The notes under the pieces are model-generated. The model had not been told where the DNA came from. It ran no database searches and saw only the letters and a program-made list of their open reading frames with translations. From Dongia_B sp035539215 (lineage in GTDB: Bacteria > Pseudomonadota > Alphaproteobacteria > Dongiales > Dongiaceae): DNA of 64,000 bases. Of the stretch, positions 24,692-33,754 are shown piece after piece. Location of the stretch: assembly GCA_035539215.1 (NCBI GenBank), contig DATLIX010000012.1, forward strand, positions 62,001 through 126,000. Reading direction: 5' to 3'. Every line of letters begins with the position of its first letter. Positions within the stretch are counted from its first letter, which is position 1. A program made the position numbers and the translations under genes.

Positions 24692-26491
24692 CTAGGAGCG
24701 CACCTTGACATAGCTGCCCGGTGCGTCGCCGAGCGGCTTTACCTTGTGGTCACCCGGCTTGCGCGCCGGAACGCTGCCGTCGCTGAAAGCCGCGATCCAT
24801 TTCTGCCATTCGGGCCACCAGGAGCCGGGACGCTCTTCCGCCGTGGCGAGCCAGTCGTCGGCCTTGGTCGGCAAGCTCTTCGCGTTATTGATCCAGTGAT
24901 TGTACTTCTTGGCGGCAGGCGGATTGACCACGCCGGCGATATGGCCGGAGGCGGCGAGCGCGAATTTTACCGGGCCTTTATAGAGCTGCGTCGCCGCGTA
25001 GGTCGATTTCCACGGCGCGATATGGTCCTCCTTGGTCGAGAGGATGAAACTCGGCGTCTTGATCTTGGTGAGATCGATCGGCACGCCATCCAGGGAAATG
25101 CCGCCCGGTTTGCTCAGCAGGTTTTGCTGATACATGTTGCGCAGATAGAAGCTGTGCATCGCGGCCGGCATGCGCGTGGAATCGGAATTCCAGTACAGCA
25201 GGTCGAAGGGGAAGGGGTCCTTGCCCAGTAGATAGTTGTTGATGACGAAGGACCAGATCAGATCATTGGCGCGCAGCATATTGAAGGTATTGGCCATCGC
25301 CGATCCCTCCAGATAGCCGTGCTGGCTCATCCGCTGTTCCAGCGCCAGCAACTGCTCCTCGTCGACGAAAACCGACAATTCGCCCGCTTCGGCAAAATCC
25401 ACCATGGTGGTGAGGAAGGTCGCGCTGGCGATGCGATCCTGCTGCTTCTTGGCGGTCAGATAGGCCAGCGTGCAGGCGAGCAAGGTACCGCCAAGGCAAT
25501 AGCCGATGACGTTGATCGACTTTTCGTCCGTCAGTTTTTCGATCACATCCAGCGCGGCGAGGGGACCGGCGCGCATGTAATCGGCAAAGCTCTCATTGGC
25601 CAGCGTTTCGTCGGGATTGACCCAGGAGACGACGAAAACCGTATGGCCCTGTTCCGTCAGCCATCTGATCAGGGAATTCGCCGGCTTGAGGTCGAGGATG
25701 TAATATTTGTTGATCCAGGGCGGAATGATCAGCAGCGGCCGCTTGGCGACCTGTTCGGTAACCGGCTCGTATTGCAGCAACTGCATCAGATTGTTCTGGA
25801 ACATCACCTTGCCGGGTGTGACGGCCAGGTTGCGACCCACCTCGAAAGCCTCGAGATCGGTCATCCGTACCTGCAGCTTGCCCTTGCCCCGCTCCAGATC
25901 CTCCAGCAGGTGCTGCAGCCCCTTGATCAGGTTCTCGCCGCCACTTTCGGCCGTGGTCCGCAGGACTTCCGGATTGGTCAGCGCGAAATTGCTGGGCGCC
26001 ATCGCATCGACAAACTGCCGTGTGTAAAAATCGACCTTCTGTGCCGTCTTGGGATCCAGGCCGTCGACCTCGTGCACGGTCGATTGCAGCCACCGGGCCG
26101 TCAGCAGATAAGACTGCTTGATGAAATCGAACACCTGGTTGTCCTGCCAGGCCTCGTCCTTGAAGCGGCGGTCGCTCGGGGCCGGCTGGATCACGGGCTC
26201 AGCCGGCTCGCCCATCATCCGGCGTGCCGTCGTCTGCCACAGGTTCATGTAGTCCTGCCACAGCGAAACCTGCGCCTCGAACAACTTTTGCGGGTCCGAC
26301 ATCAGCCGTGTCGTCATCTCCATGAAGGCGCGGCCGATGTTGAGCGGGTCGGTTTGGGTATCGAGATCGGTCGCGTTGCGGCTGAGGAATTCGCTGACGA
26401 GACGCTGGGATTGCTCGGCGATTTTAGCCATCGAAGCTGACCAGGCAGCGGGATCGATAGCCTGATTTTCCTGTTCCCCGCGATCCACCAT
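24692..26491 (-). CDS. phaC: class I poly(3-hydroxyalkanoate) synthase
   Basis: The 599-residue enzyme polymerises (R)-3-hydroxyacyl-CoA into storage polyester on granules. The lipase-like box GYCLGG gives the catalytic Cys near residue 330. The partner residues fit Asp in TKEDHIAPWKS (near 487) and His in AASGHIAGVVNPP (near 515). The length and the PPWINKYYILDLKPANSLIR segment match class I synthases. The ATG at 26491 follows a G-rich ribosome site. No phaA, phaB or phasin gene is adjacent, but a 3-hydroxybutyrate dehydrogenase gene lies 13 kb away. Transcription is convergent with the EF-G-like gene, with only 54 bases between them. Confidence 0.95.
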   Translation of the reverse strand: MVDRGEQENQAIDPAAWSASMAKIAEQSQRLVSEFLSRNATDLDTQTDPLNIGRAFMEMTTRLMSDPQKLFEAQVSLWQDYMNLWQTTARRMMGEPAEPVIQPAPSDRRFKDEAWQDNQVFDFIKQSYLLTARWLQSTVHEVDGLDPKTAQKVDFYTRQFVDAMAPSNFALTNPEVLRTTAESGGENLIKGLQHLLEDLERGKGKLQVRMTDLEAFEVGRNLAVTPGKVMFQNNLMQLLQYEPVTEQVAKRPLLIIPPWINKYYILDLKPANSLIRWLTEQGHTVFVVSWVNPDETLANESFADYMRAGPLAALDVIEKLTDEKSINVIGYCLGGTLLACTLAYLTAKKQQDRIASATFLTTMVDFAEAGELSVFVDEEQLLALEQRMSQHGYLEGSAMANTFNMLRANDLIWSFVINNYLLGKDPFPFDLLYWNSDSTRMPAAMHSFYLRNMYQQNLLSKPGGISLDGVPIDLTKIKTPSFILSTKEDHIAPWKSTYAATQLYKGPVKFALAASGHIAGVVNPPAAKKYNHWINNAKSLPTKADDWLATAEERPGSWWPEWQKWIAAFSDGSVPARKPGDHKVKPLGDAPGSYVKVRS

Positions 26492-26718
26492 ACAACCCCC
26501 AAATTTATTTGTATTTCAATCTATTAGTCGTCAGCGAAAATAGCAATCGACGGCGTGGTTTCTCTGCTATAGTACCTCACCCGAGGGGGATTCGACCGGT
26601 ATATTGTCTGACGAAGATGGTAAATATATAGGTTGGCTGGCCACGATGTCATCTGGTGGAAGAACCGGAGTGGCGCGCGTGTGGTGACCTCGAGGCGGTT
26701 GGGAGCAAAGAGGCCAGA

Positions 26719-28026
26719 ATGAATAGGTTTGGTAACGGCGATCATCGCTGGCGGCAGCCACAATATGCCATCGGCTCGATTGCTGCGGAGCGGTCAGGCA
26801 CTGGAACGCTGCTGAAGCGCGGCGCCTTGATCGCCGCGATGCTGACTTTGGGCGGCTGCAGCTGGTTCTCCAACGACGAGCCGGCCTTTCCCCCCACCAG
26901 CGGCGGGCCAAGCATAGCCACGGTGCCGGACGGATTGCCCGGCGACAGCGCCAACGCTCAGTATAGCGACCAGGAATTGCGGGCGCTGCTCGGTTCGGCG
27001 CCGCGTCCCTTGCCGCCGCCGCCCGCCGAGCCGAAGGCGGCCGATACCGGGGCGCCGGGAGCGACACCGGATGCGACGAGCAATGACGGTACGGCCCCGG
27101 CGCCGACCGCAAATGCTCAGCCGTCCCCGACGGCGCCCGCCGGAACCGTGCCGGCGCCGGCCGTTCCCGATGCGGCCAAGAACAATCCGAGCGACTATCC
27201 CGACATCAACACCGTGCCGATGCAGCGCCCGACCCCGGTGCCCGATGCCGAGCAGCCGAACGCAAACCAGCCGAACCCAGATCAGCCGGCCGACGAGCAG
27301 AAACCCAAGCAGTCCTCTATGCTGGTGCCCCAGCCTCGTGGCGCGGCGCAGGGGCACGAGCTTCTCATCCTGACCACGGCGGGGTCGAGCCCGGCGGCGC
27401 CAGCCGATCTGTCACCGCAGACGGCGCAGTCCCTGACCGCGCCGTCTGCGGTGACCGGTGCCGACGACACGATGTTCAGCAAGCCGGTGCTGCCGCCTTA
27501 TACCGGCTACGATCAGACGCAAAAGCAGCCGCAAGGCGTGCCGGCGCAGTCGATCTACCGGTCGCCCTATGCCGGCCCGACCCAGTTGGGGCAGCCTGCT
27601 GGTGACGGGGGAAGCCTCTATTATGCGTCGCAGTCGGATACCGGTGCGCAGATCACCACGACGCCCGGTGGCCGGCCGGTGGGGCTGGTTTATTTCGGCA
27701 TCGGCTCGACCGGGCTGGGCGGTGCGGATCGCCAGGTGCTGCGGCAGATTGCTGATCTGCAGCGCGCCTATGGCGGTGTCATCCGGATCGTCGGCCATGC
27801 CAGCTCGCGCACCGAGAATATGACGATGGACCAGCATCGGAAGACCAATACCGATATCGCTGCGGCGCGCGCCAAGGCGGTGGCGGAGCAATTGGTGCGG
27901 TACGGCGTGCGGCCGCTTTTCGTACAGATCGCCGGGGTCAGCGACAGCCAGCCCCTTTATCCGGAAATCATGCCCGCCGGCGAAGCCGCCAATCGGCGGG
28001 CGGAAGTCTATCTCAGCAGCAACTGA
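26719..28026 (+). CDS. OmpA-like peptidoglycan-binding lipoprotein
   Basis: The 435-residue protein has an extended N terminus (about 30 residues), a lipobox MLTLGGC (Cys about 47), a long Pro/Ala/Gln-rich low-complexity linker (residues 50-300) and a C-terminal OmpA-type domain. That domain has VYFGIGSTGLGGADRQVLRQ, IVGHASSRTENMT and NTDIAAARAKAVAEQLVRYG, matching the fold that grips diaminopimelate in peptidoglycan. It probably tethers the outer membrane to the wall. AGGCCAG precedes the ATG at 26719; an earlier in-frame ATG at 26656 has no signal-like start. Confidence 0.83.
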   Translation: MNRFGNGDHRWRQPQYAIGSIAAERSGTGTLLKRGALIAAMLTLGGCSWFSNDEPAFPPTSGGPSIATVPDGLPGDSANAQYSDQELRALLGSAPRPLPPPPAEPKAADTGAPGATPDATSNDGTAPAPTANAQPSPTAPAGTVPAPAVPDAAKNNPSDYPDINTVPMQRPTPVPDAEQPNANQPNPDQPADEQKPKQSSMLVPQPRGAAQGHELLILTTAGSSPAAPADLSPQTAQSLTAPSAVTGADDTMFSKPVLPPYTGYDQTQKQPQGVPAQSIYRSPYAGPTQLGQPAGDGGSLYYASQSDTGAQITTTPGGRPVGLVYFGIGSTGLGGADRQVLRQIADLQRAYGGVIRIVGHASSRTENMTMDQHRKTNTDIAAARAKAVAEQLVRYGVRPLFVQIAGVSDSQPLYPEIMPAGEAANRRAEVYLSSN

Positions 28027-28072
28027 TTGATTATGAAGCGTATATATGTGTGGCAGCTGATCGGTGACGATC

Positions 28073-29380
28073 ATGGCTGCTGACCGTCATGAGCCTTTGC
28101 GCGTTGGTATTGCCGGCCTGGGAACGGTCGGGGCGGGTGTCGTGCGCCTGTTGCGGGAGAATCGCGACATCCTGCAGCTTCATTGCCCGCGTTCGATCGA
28201 AGTCGTCGCCGTTTCCGCCCGTGATCGGTCGAAGGATCGCGGCATCGACATCTCGAACATCGAATGGCTCGAGAATAGCCTGGCCCTGGCCAGCCATCCC
28301 AAGGTCGACGTTGTCATCGAATTGATCGGTGGTTCGGAGGGGCCGGCCAAAGCTCTGGTCGAGGCGGCGATTGCCAATGGCAAGCATGTGGTAACCGCCA
28401 ATAAGGCTTTGCTGGCACATCATGGCACGGCCCTGGCTGTGGCTGCGGAAGCCAAGGGTCTCTGCCTGGCTTATGAGGCAGCCGTGGCCGGCGGCATTCC
28501 GGTGATCAAGGCCATGCGCGAGGGCCTGGCGGCAAACCGGATCGAGCAGGTCTATGGCATCCTCAACGGCACCTGCAATTATATCCTGACGCAGATGCGG
28601 GAGACCGGCCGGGAATTCGCCGATGTCCTCGCCGAAGCCCAGGCTCTCGGCTATGCCGAAGCCGATCCCAGCTTCGACGTGGACGGCATCGACGCCGCCC
28701 ATAAACTGTCGATCCTCGCCAGCGTCGCCTTCGGCTGTGCCGTCGATTTCAACGCCGTCCGTGTCAGTGGTATCCGCAACGTCTCGGCGATGGACATCGC
28801 TTTCGCCGAGGAGCTTGGCTACCGCATCAAGCTGCTGGGTCTGGCGCGGCCGAGCAAGGACGGGATCGAACAGCGGGTTCTCGCCTGCATGGTGCCGAAG
28901 GCCAGCGTCATCGCCAAGGTCGACGGCGTCTTCAACGCGGTGGTCACAAAGGGCAATTTCATCGGCCAGAATGTCGCCATCGGCCGGGGTGCCGGTGCCG
29001 GGCCGACCGCTTCGGCCGTTGTCAGCGATCTCATCGACATCGCGCGTGATCGGATCCTGCCGGCCTTCTCGGCACCGGCCGCCAGCTTGAAGCATATGCC
29101 GGCGGCCCCGCGCGGCAGTCATGTCGGCGCCTATTACCTGCGGCTGATGGTGGTGGATAAGCCCGGCGTCATCGCCGATATCGCCGCCGCCTTGCGGGAC
29201 GAGCAGGTATCGATGGAAGCCATGATCCAGCGCGCGCGCCATCCCGGTCAGTCGGTACCGGTTGTGATCACAACCCATGAAACCACCGAAACGGCGATTG
29301 ACCGGGTCGTCAAGCGCCTGGAGCAGGTGAAATCGATACTTGAGCCGGCACATGTGATGCCGATTGAAATGTTGGACTGA
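28073..29380 (+). CDS. hom: homoserine dehydrogenase
   Basis: The 435-residue enzyme reduces aspartate semialdehyde to homoserine for threonine and methionine synthesis. It has an NAD(P) motif (VGIAGLGTVGAGVVRLL), KHVVTANKALLAHHG, the catalytic-domain segment IYGILNGTCNYILTQM, ALGYAEADPSFDVDGIDAAH, and a C-terminal ACT domain (YYLRLMVVDKPGVIADIAAA) that suggests threonine feedback. The ATG at 28073 is used; a GTG at 28064 is in frame. It is followed by glpX and recJ on the same strand, an order frequent in Rhodospirillales. Confidence 0.96.
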   Translation: MAADRHEPLRVGIAGLGTVGAGVVRLLRENRDILQLHCPRSIEVVAVSARDRSKDRGIDISNIEWLENSLALASHPKVDVVIELIGGSEGPAKALVEAAIANGKHVVTANKALLAHHGTALAVAAEAKGLCLAYEAAVAGGIPVIKAMREGLAANRIEQVYGILNGTCNYILTQMRETGREFADVLAEAQALGYAEADPSFDVDGIDAAHKLSILASVAFGCAVDFNAVRVSGIRNVSAMDIAFAEELGYRIKLLGLARPSKDGIEQRVLACMVPKASVIAKVDGVFNAVVTKGNFIGQNVAIGRGAGAGPTASAVVSDLIDIARDRILPAFSAPAASLKHMPAAPRGSHVGAYYLRLMVVDKPGVIADIAAALRDEQVSMEAMIQRARHPGQSVPVVITTHETTETAIDRVVKRLEQVKSILEPAHVMPIEMLD

Positions 29381-29483
29381 ACCAACGCCGCGGCATCGCG
29401 TTTATGCAGGCCGGCGCGGCGCAACGCTGCGCGCGGCTGGTGGGATTTTCAGTCCGGTAGGATTTTCAGCTAGGAGTCAAGAA

Positions 29484-30443
29484 ATGGATCGTAACCTGGC
29501 CTTGGAAGCGGTGCGCGTGACCGAAGCCGCGGCTTTGTCGGCCTCGCGTCTGATGGGACGCGGCGATGAGAAGGCTGCCGACCAAGCGGCGGTCGATGCG
29601 ATGCGGCGGGCATTGAACGACCTCTCGATCGACGGCACCGTCGTCATCGGTGAAGGCGAGCGTGATGAGGCGCCGATGCTTTATATCGGCGAAAAGGTCG
29701 GCGCCGGCGGGCCCAAGATCGACATCGCGCTCGATCCGTTGGAAGGCACCACCATTTGCGCCAAGGGTGCCCAGAACGCCCTGGCCGTGGTCGCGATGGC
29801 GGAGGCCGGCAATTTCCTCAATGCGCCGGACGTCTACATGGACAAGATCGCCGTCGGGCCCGGTCTGCCCGACGGAATCGTCGATCTCGACAATGCGCCG
29901 GAGGAGAATCTCAAGAATGTCGCCAAGGCGAAGAAGATGGAGATCAGCGATCTGGTCGCCTGCATTCTCGATCGGCCGCGCCATGCGGAACTGATCGCCA
30001 AGGTGCGTGCGGCGGGTGCGCGCATCATGCTGATCTCCGACGGCGACGTCAGCGGTATCATCGCCACGGCGACACCCAATAGCGGCGTCGATATCTATAT
30101 CGGCAGCGGCGGCGCGCCGGAGGGTGTTCTCTCCGCGGCGGCCTTGCGCTGCATCGGGGGCCAGATGCAGGGGCGCCTGCTGTTCCGCAACGATGACGAG
30201 CGGGGCAGGGCGCATCGTCTCGGCATTACCGATCTCAACCGCAAATATGTCATGGCCGAGCTCGCCAAGGGCGACGTCATGTTCGCCGCGACCGGCGTCA
30301 CCGACGGGGCGATGCTGCGCGGTGTGCGCCGCTCGGCCGGCATGGCGACGACCCATTCGCTGGTGATGCGTTCGAAGAGCGGCACCGTGCGCTATGTCGA
30401 GGCGCAGCATAACTGGAAGATCAAGCGTCCCCTCGACGTCTGA
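29484..30443 (+). CDS. glpX: class II fructose-1,6-bisphosphatase
   Basis: The 319-residue protein is a GlpX-type phosphatase of gluconeogenesis. Diagnostic segments are VVIGEGERDEAPMLYIGE, DIALDPLEGTTICAKGA (the Li-sensitive phosphatase metal motif), MLISDGDVSGII, YIGSGGAPEGVLSAAALRC and FAATGVTDGAMLRGVR. The ATG at 29484 follows TAGGAG. It is likely co-transcribed with hom upstream (103-base gap) and recJ downstream. A 14-bp near-repeat with a 17-bp period lies in its leader. Confidence 0.96.
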   Translation: MDRNLALEAVRVTEAAALSASRLMGRGDEKAADQAAVDAMRRALNDLSIDGTVVIGEGERDEAPMLYIGEKVGAGGPKIDIALDPLEGTTICAKGAQNALAVVAMAEAGNFLNAPDVYMDKIAVGPGLPDGIVDLDNAPEENLKNVAKAKKMEISDLVACILDRPRHAELIAKVRAAGARIMLISDGDVSGIIATATPNSGVDIYIGSGGAPEGVLSAAALRCIGGQMQGRLLFRNDDERGRAHRLGITDLNRKYVMAELAKGDVMFAATGVTDGAMLRGVRRSAGMATTHSLVMRSKSGTVRYVEAQHNWKIKRPLDV

Positions 30444-30529
30444 ACCTCCTTTCGCGAAAGCCATCCCGCGAATCGGTTCCAGAGGTTTAACATAGACATG
30501 GCATCTCTTGATTTGATCCGGTGAGTGCC

Positions 30530-32326
30530 ATGTCTATCTCGCCTTTTCTGGGCGTTTCACGTTCCGCGAGCGGCAAAATGTGGATGCTGCGGTCGCCGGA
30601 CCAGGCCGGCGGTCTGGACCGGCAGGCTTTGGCCATCTCGCAGCGTCTCGACCTGCCGGAAATCGTCGGCCGCCTGCTGGCGGCGCGCGGTCAGACCATC
30701 GACACGGCAGAGGGCTTCCTCAATCCGCGCCTGCGCGACCTGCTGCCGGACCCGTCGACGCTGCGCGACATGGATCGCGGCGTTGCCCGCATCGTGGCGG
30801 CTATCGAGGCGGGACAGCAGATTGCCATTTTCGGCGATTACGACGTCGACGGCGCCACCTCGGCCGCGCTGCTGATGCGCTTCCTGCGCGCTGTCGGCGC
30901 CAGGCCGGCGCGTCTTTATGTGCCGGACCGGATGGCCGAGGGCTATGGTCCCAACGGCCCGGCCATGCACCGCCTGAAGGCGGAAGGCGCCGATCTTGTC
31001 ATCACCGTCGATTGCGGCATCACCGCCTTTGCGCCGCTTCAGGCCGCGGCGGATGTCGGTCTCGATGTCGTCGTCGTCGATCACCACATGGCGGAGCCCG
31101 GCCTGCCGGTGGCGGCGGCGGTCATCAATCCCAATCGCCTGGATGAGGCACCCGGTTTTGGCCAGCTGGCGGCGGTGGGGGTTGCCTATCTGCTGGTGGT
31201 GGCGCTCAATCGCAGCCTGCGGCAGCGCGGCTGGTATAATACCGCGCGCGCGGAGCCGGATCTCATGCAGTGGCTGGATCTGGTCGCCTTGGGGACGGTC
31301 TGCGACGTGGTGCCCTTGACCGGCCTCAACCGCGCCCTTGTCGCGCAGGGCCTGAAGGTGATGAGCCAGCGCCGCAATATCGGCATCAGCGCGCTCAGCG
31401 ACGTTGCCAAGGTGACGGAGCGGCCGGGAACCTATCACGCCGGCTTCCTGTTCGGCCCGCGGGTCAATGCCGGCGGCCGCATCGGCGCTTCCGATCTCGG
31501 CGCCCTGCTGTTGAGTGGCGATGACGCGGCTGCGGCAGCCGGCCTGGCACAACGCCTCGACGTCCTGAATGGCGAAAGGCGCGCCATCGAAGCCGAGGTT
31601 CTGGCCGCCGCCATCACCGCCGCCGAGAAACAGGCGGCCGATAATCCGCATCTCATTCTGGTGGCCGCGCAAGGCTGGCATCCCGGCGTCATCGGCATCG
31701 TCGCCGGCCGGCTGAAGGACCGCTACCAGCGCCCGGTCTGCGTCGTGGCGCTGGATGAAAATGGCCACGGCAAGGGCTCCGGTCGGTCGGTCGCCGGGCT
31801 GCATCTCGGTAACGCCATCATTGCCGCCCGCGAAGCCGGAATCATCGAGCGGGGCGGCGGCCACGCCATGGCCGCGGGTTTCGAAACGGCGGAAGGGCGC
31901 CTCGCCGAACTCACCCGGTTCATCTCCAGCCGCTTCACCGACGAGTTGGATGGCAGCCCGCTGGTGCCGGTCCTGCAGCTGGACGGGGCGCTGCAGCCGC
32001 GCGCGGCGACGCCGGATTTCGTCGCCATGCTGGAGCGCATTGGCCCCTTCGGCAGCGGCAATCCGGAGCCGCGTTTCGTCCTGCCCGATGCCCGCATCGC
32101 CTTTGCCGACCCGGTCGGGACCGGCCATGTGCGGTGCCAGATTCAAGGCGCCGACGGCACCCGGCTGAAGGCGATCGCCTTCCGGGTCGCCGAGGAGCCT
32201 TTGGGGCGCATGCTGTTGAGCAGCCGAGGGACCACGCTGCATCTGGCCGGCAATCTGCGGGTCGACCGCTGGCAGGGCCGGGAAGAGGTGCAACTGCAGA
32301 TCGAGGATGCTGCGGCTGCAGGCTGA
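30530..32326 (+). CDS. recJ: single-stranded-DNA-specific exonuclease RecJ
   Basis: The 598-residue 5'-3' exonuclease acts in recombination and mismatch repair. Phosphoesterase motifs are present in order: IFGDYDVDGATSAALLMRF (near residue 100), TVDCGITAF, VVVDHHMAE (near 183), ALGTVCDVVPLTGLNR and NAGGRIGASDLG; the DHHA1 domain has GRSVAGLHLGNAI and GGGHAMAAGF. Metal ligands all appear intact. The ATG at 30530 is preferred; a GTG nine bases earlier is possible. It ends the hom-glpX-recJ run. Confidence 0.96.
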   Translation: MSISPFLGVSRSASGKMWMLRSPDQAGGLDRQALAISQRLDLPEIVGRLLAARGQTIDTAEGFLNPRLRDLLPDPSTLRDMDRGVARIVAAIEAGQQIAIFGDYDVDGATSAALLMRFLRAVGARPARLYVPDRMAEGYGPNGPAMHRLKAEGADLVITVDCGITAFAPLQAAADVGLDVVVVDHHMAEPGLPVAAAVINPNRLDEAPGFGQLAAVGVAYLLVVALNRSLRQRGWYNTARAEPDLMQWLDLVALGTVCDVVPLTGLNRALVAQGLKVMSQRRNIGISALSDVAKVTERPGTYHAGFLFGPRVNAGGRIGASDLGALLLSGDDAAAAAGLAQRLDVLNGERRAIEAEVLAAAITAAEKQAADNPHLILVAAQGWHPGVIGIVAGRLKDRYQRPVCVVALDENGHGKGSGRSVAGLHLGNAIIAAREAGIIERGGGHAMAAGFETAEGRLAELTRFISSRFTDELDGSPLVPVLQLDGALQPRAATPDFVAMLERIGPFGSGNPEPRFVLPDARIAFADPVGTGHVRCQIQGADGTRLKAIAFRVAEEPLGRMLLSSRGTTLHLAGNLRVDRWQGREEVQLQIEDAAAAG

Positions 32327-32422
32327 CAGGGGACCTCTTTATTTCCTGAAATCAGCTACTTGGATTCACTTCCTCAGGTTCCATCTTTTTTCCGCCGGAG
32401 CCGGCGACTCAGCGTTTCGGGG

Positions 32423-32451
32423 TTGCAATTGGGGCCTGTCGCGGCTAAATA
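32423..32451 (+). promoter_or_regulatory. promoter of tRNA-Glu
   Basis: TTGCAA (32423-32428) and TAAATA (32446-32451) are 17 bases apart, a close housekeeping-promoter match in otherwise GC-rich DNA. The tRNA begins 47 bases after the -10 box, leaving a leader of about 40 bases. No closer promoter is seen. Confidence 0.65.
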
Positions 32452-32497
32452 AGCGCCGTTCCGTGGCGCGGCACTTGCCGCCTGCCACCGGCCCTTA

Positions 32498-32573
32498 GTC
32501 CCCATCGTCTAGAGGCCTAGGACATCGCCCTTTCACGGCGGTAACAGGGGTTCGAATCCCCTTGGGGACGCCA
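32498..32573 (+). tRNA. tRNA-Glu (anticodon TTC)
   Basis: The acceptor stem GTCCCCA pairs with TGGGGAC (32563-32569). The anticodon loop CTTTCAC gives anticodon TTC, and the T arm has GGGTTCGAATCCC. Discriminator G is followed by an encoded CCA (32571-32573). Length is 76 bases with no intron. Just after it, CCAGC-TTTT-GCTGG could form a small hairpin that overlaps the CCA. Confidence 0.97.
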
Positions 32574-32749
32574 GCTTTTGCTGGCACATAATTTGTAGAT
32601 CCGTCCAGATCCACATCACGTTGCCTCCCAATCGAAGGGGCGCGCTTTCGCCGTTTTGCACGGCAACTCGAAGCGGCAGCGGTATCTTAATATCCTGCAC
32701 TGAATATTCCTTTCGCAGGACAGAAAAAGAGAGACGACGCGTGGGTAGG

Positions 32750-33505
32750 ATGACGTACCGATTGGCGGCACTGCTGATCCTGGCAGCCGGCCTCTGGCGG
32801 CCGACAGCCGGGGCAGACGCGCGCGAATTGCGGGTGATCGCCGAGGCCTTTCCCACCATCGCCGAAAAGGCGCCGGATGGCAGCCTGAGCGGTGTCGGTG
32901 TCGAAATCACACGGGCGATTGCCGCCAAGCTGAACCTGCCGATGACCATCACCGTCTTTCCCTGGGGCCGCAGCCTGGCGGAGATGCAGCGCGGCGAGGC
33001 CGATATTCTGATCGGGCCCTATCCGACGCCGGAGCGCGCCGCCTATATGGATTTTTCGGTCCAGGCCATTTACCGCGCCAAGGTTGTCCTGTTCGCGCCG
33101 GCGGACAAGCGGCTCGACTGGCAGGGTGATTTCAACAAGCTCGCGGGTTTGCGCATCGGGACGACATTGGCCTGGTATTACGGCGCCAATTTCGAACGTC
33201 ATCGCGCGTCCTTGAAACTGGAAGAGACGACGCATCAGCCCGATGCGTTCCAGATGCTGATGCATGACCGCATCGATCTCGTCATTACGACGGAATCGGC
33301 CGGGCAGGCGGCGATCGACCAGCTGGGGCTTGCCGGCCGGGTGGTCGAGTTGACCCCGCCCGTCGATATCCTCGAAGGACATATCGGCTTTTCCAAGAAG
33401 CCTGAGATGCAGGCGGTGCGGGAGGCCTTCGACCGGGCGCTGGACGCATTGGTCGCGGATGGCACGGTTGCCCGGATCAACCAGAGATACGGCCGTTTCT
33501 ACTGA
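32750..33505 (+). CDS. periplasmic solute-binding protein (SBP_bac_3-like)
   Basis: The 251-residue protein has a Sec signal (LAALLILAAGLWRPTAGADA) and a family 3 binding fold: LSGVGVEITRAIAAKL, FPWGRSLAEMQRGEADILIG, LRIGTTLAWYYGANF, and the tail ALDALVADGTVARINQRYG. The PWGRSLAEMQ form is common in stand-alone binding proteins without adjacent ABC genes, as here. The ATG at 32750 is used, but a GTG at 32741 sits better with the weak upstream purines. The ligand is unknown. Its relation to the binding protein at 701-1510 is only family level. Confidence 0.8.
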   Translation: MTYRLAALLILAAGLWRPTAGADARELRVIAEAFPTIAEKAPDGSLSGVGVEITRAIAAKLNLPMTITVFPWGRSLAEMQRGEADILIGPYPTPERAAYMDFSVQAIYRAKVVLFAPADKRLDWQGDFNKLAGLRIGTTLAWYYGANFERHRASLKLEETTHQPDAFQMLMHDRIDLVITTESAGQAAIDQLGLAGRVVELTPPVDILEGHIGFSKKPEMQAVREAFDRALDALVADGTVARINQRYGRFY

Positions 33506-33634
33506 CCATCGGCCCCCGCGTGGCGGCCGGCATGGCGGCCCGCGGCAGGCGACTGCCTGACGCATCCCTCTCATGGAAGGGCGCTCCAGGGTCGGACCGC
33601 TTCACATGAAATCGCATCGCGGTTTCGCGTAAAG

Positions 33635-33724
33635 CGTGAATCCGCCTCTCTTCAATAAGATAGAGAGCGATTCACGTTTCAGATGGAAGCCTGCGGGCTT
33701 CCGTCTCAAACGATCGCGCTCTAG
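33635..33724. repeat. intergenic repeat element with two hairpins (copy 2 of the short repeat)
   Basis: The gap 33506-33754 has no gene but contains a compact structured element. Hairpin one pairs CGTGAATC (33635-33642) with GATTCACG (33669-33676) and CTCTCT with AGAGAG inside it. Hairpin two pairs GATGGAAGCC (33682-33691) with GGCTTCCGTC (33696-33705). AAACGATCGCGCTCTAG follows at 33708-33724 and matches 2466-2482 at 16 of 17 positions. This looks like an interspersed palindromic element rather than a terminator, since no T-tract follows. Confidence 0.6.
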
Positions 33725-33754
33725 ACTGGCCGCCATGGGGGAGGAGCCGAATCG

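Noticed and set aside
28031..29353. A 440-codon open frame on the minus strand
   Set aside because: It is antisense to hom, which is a clear core gene.
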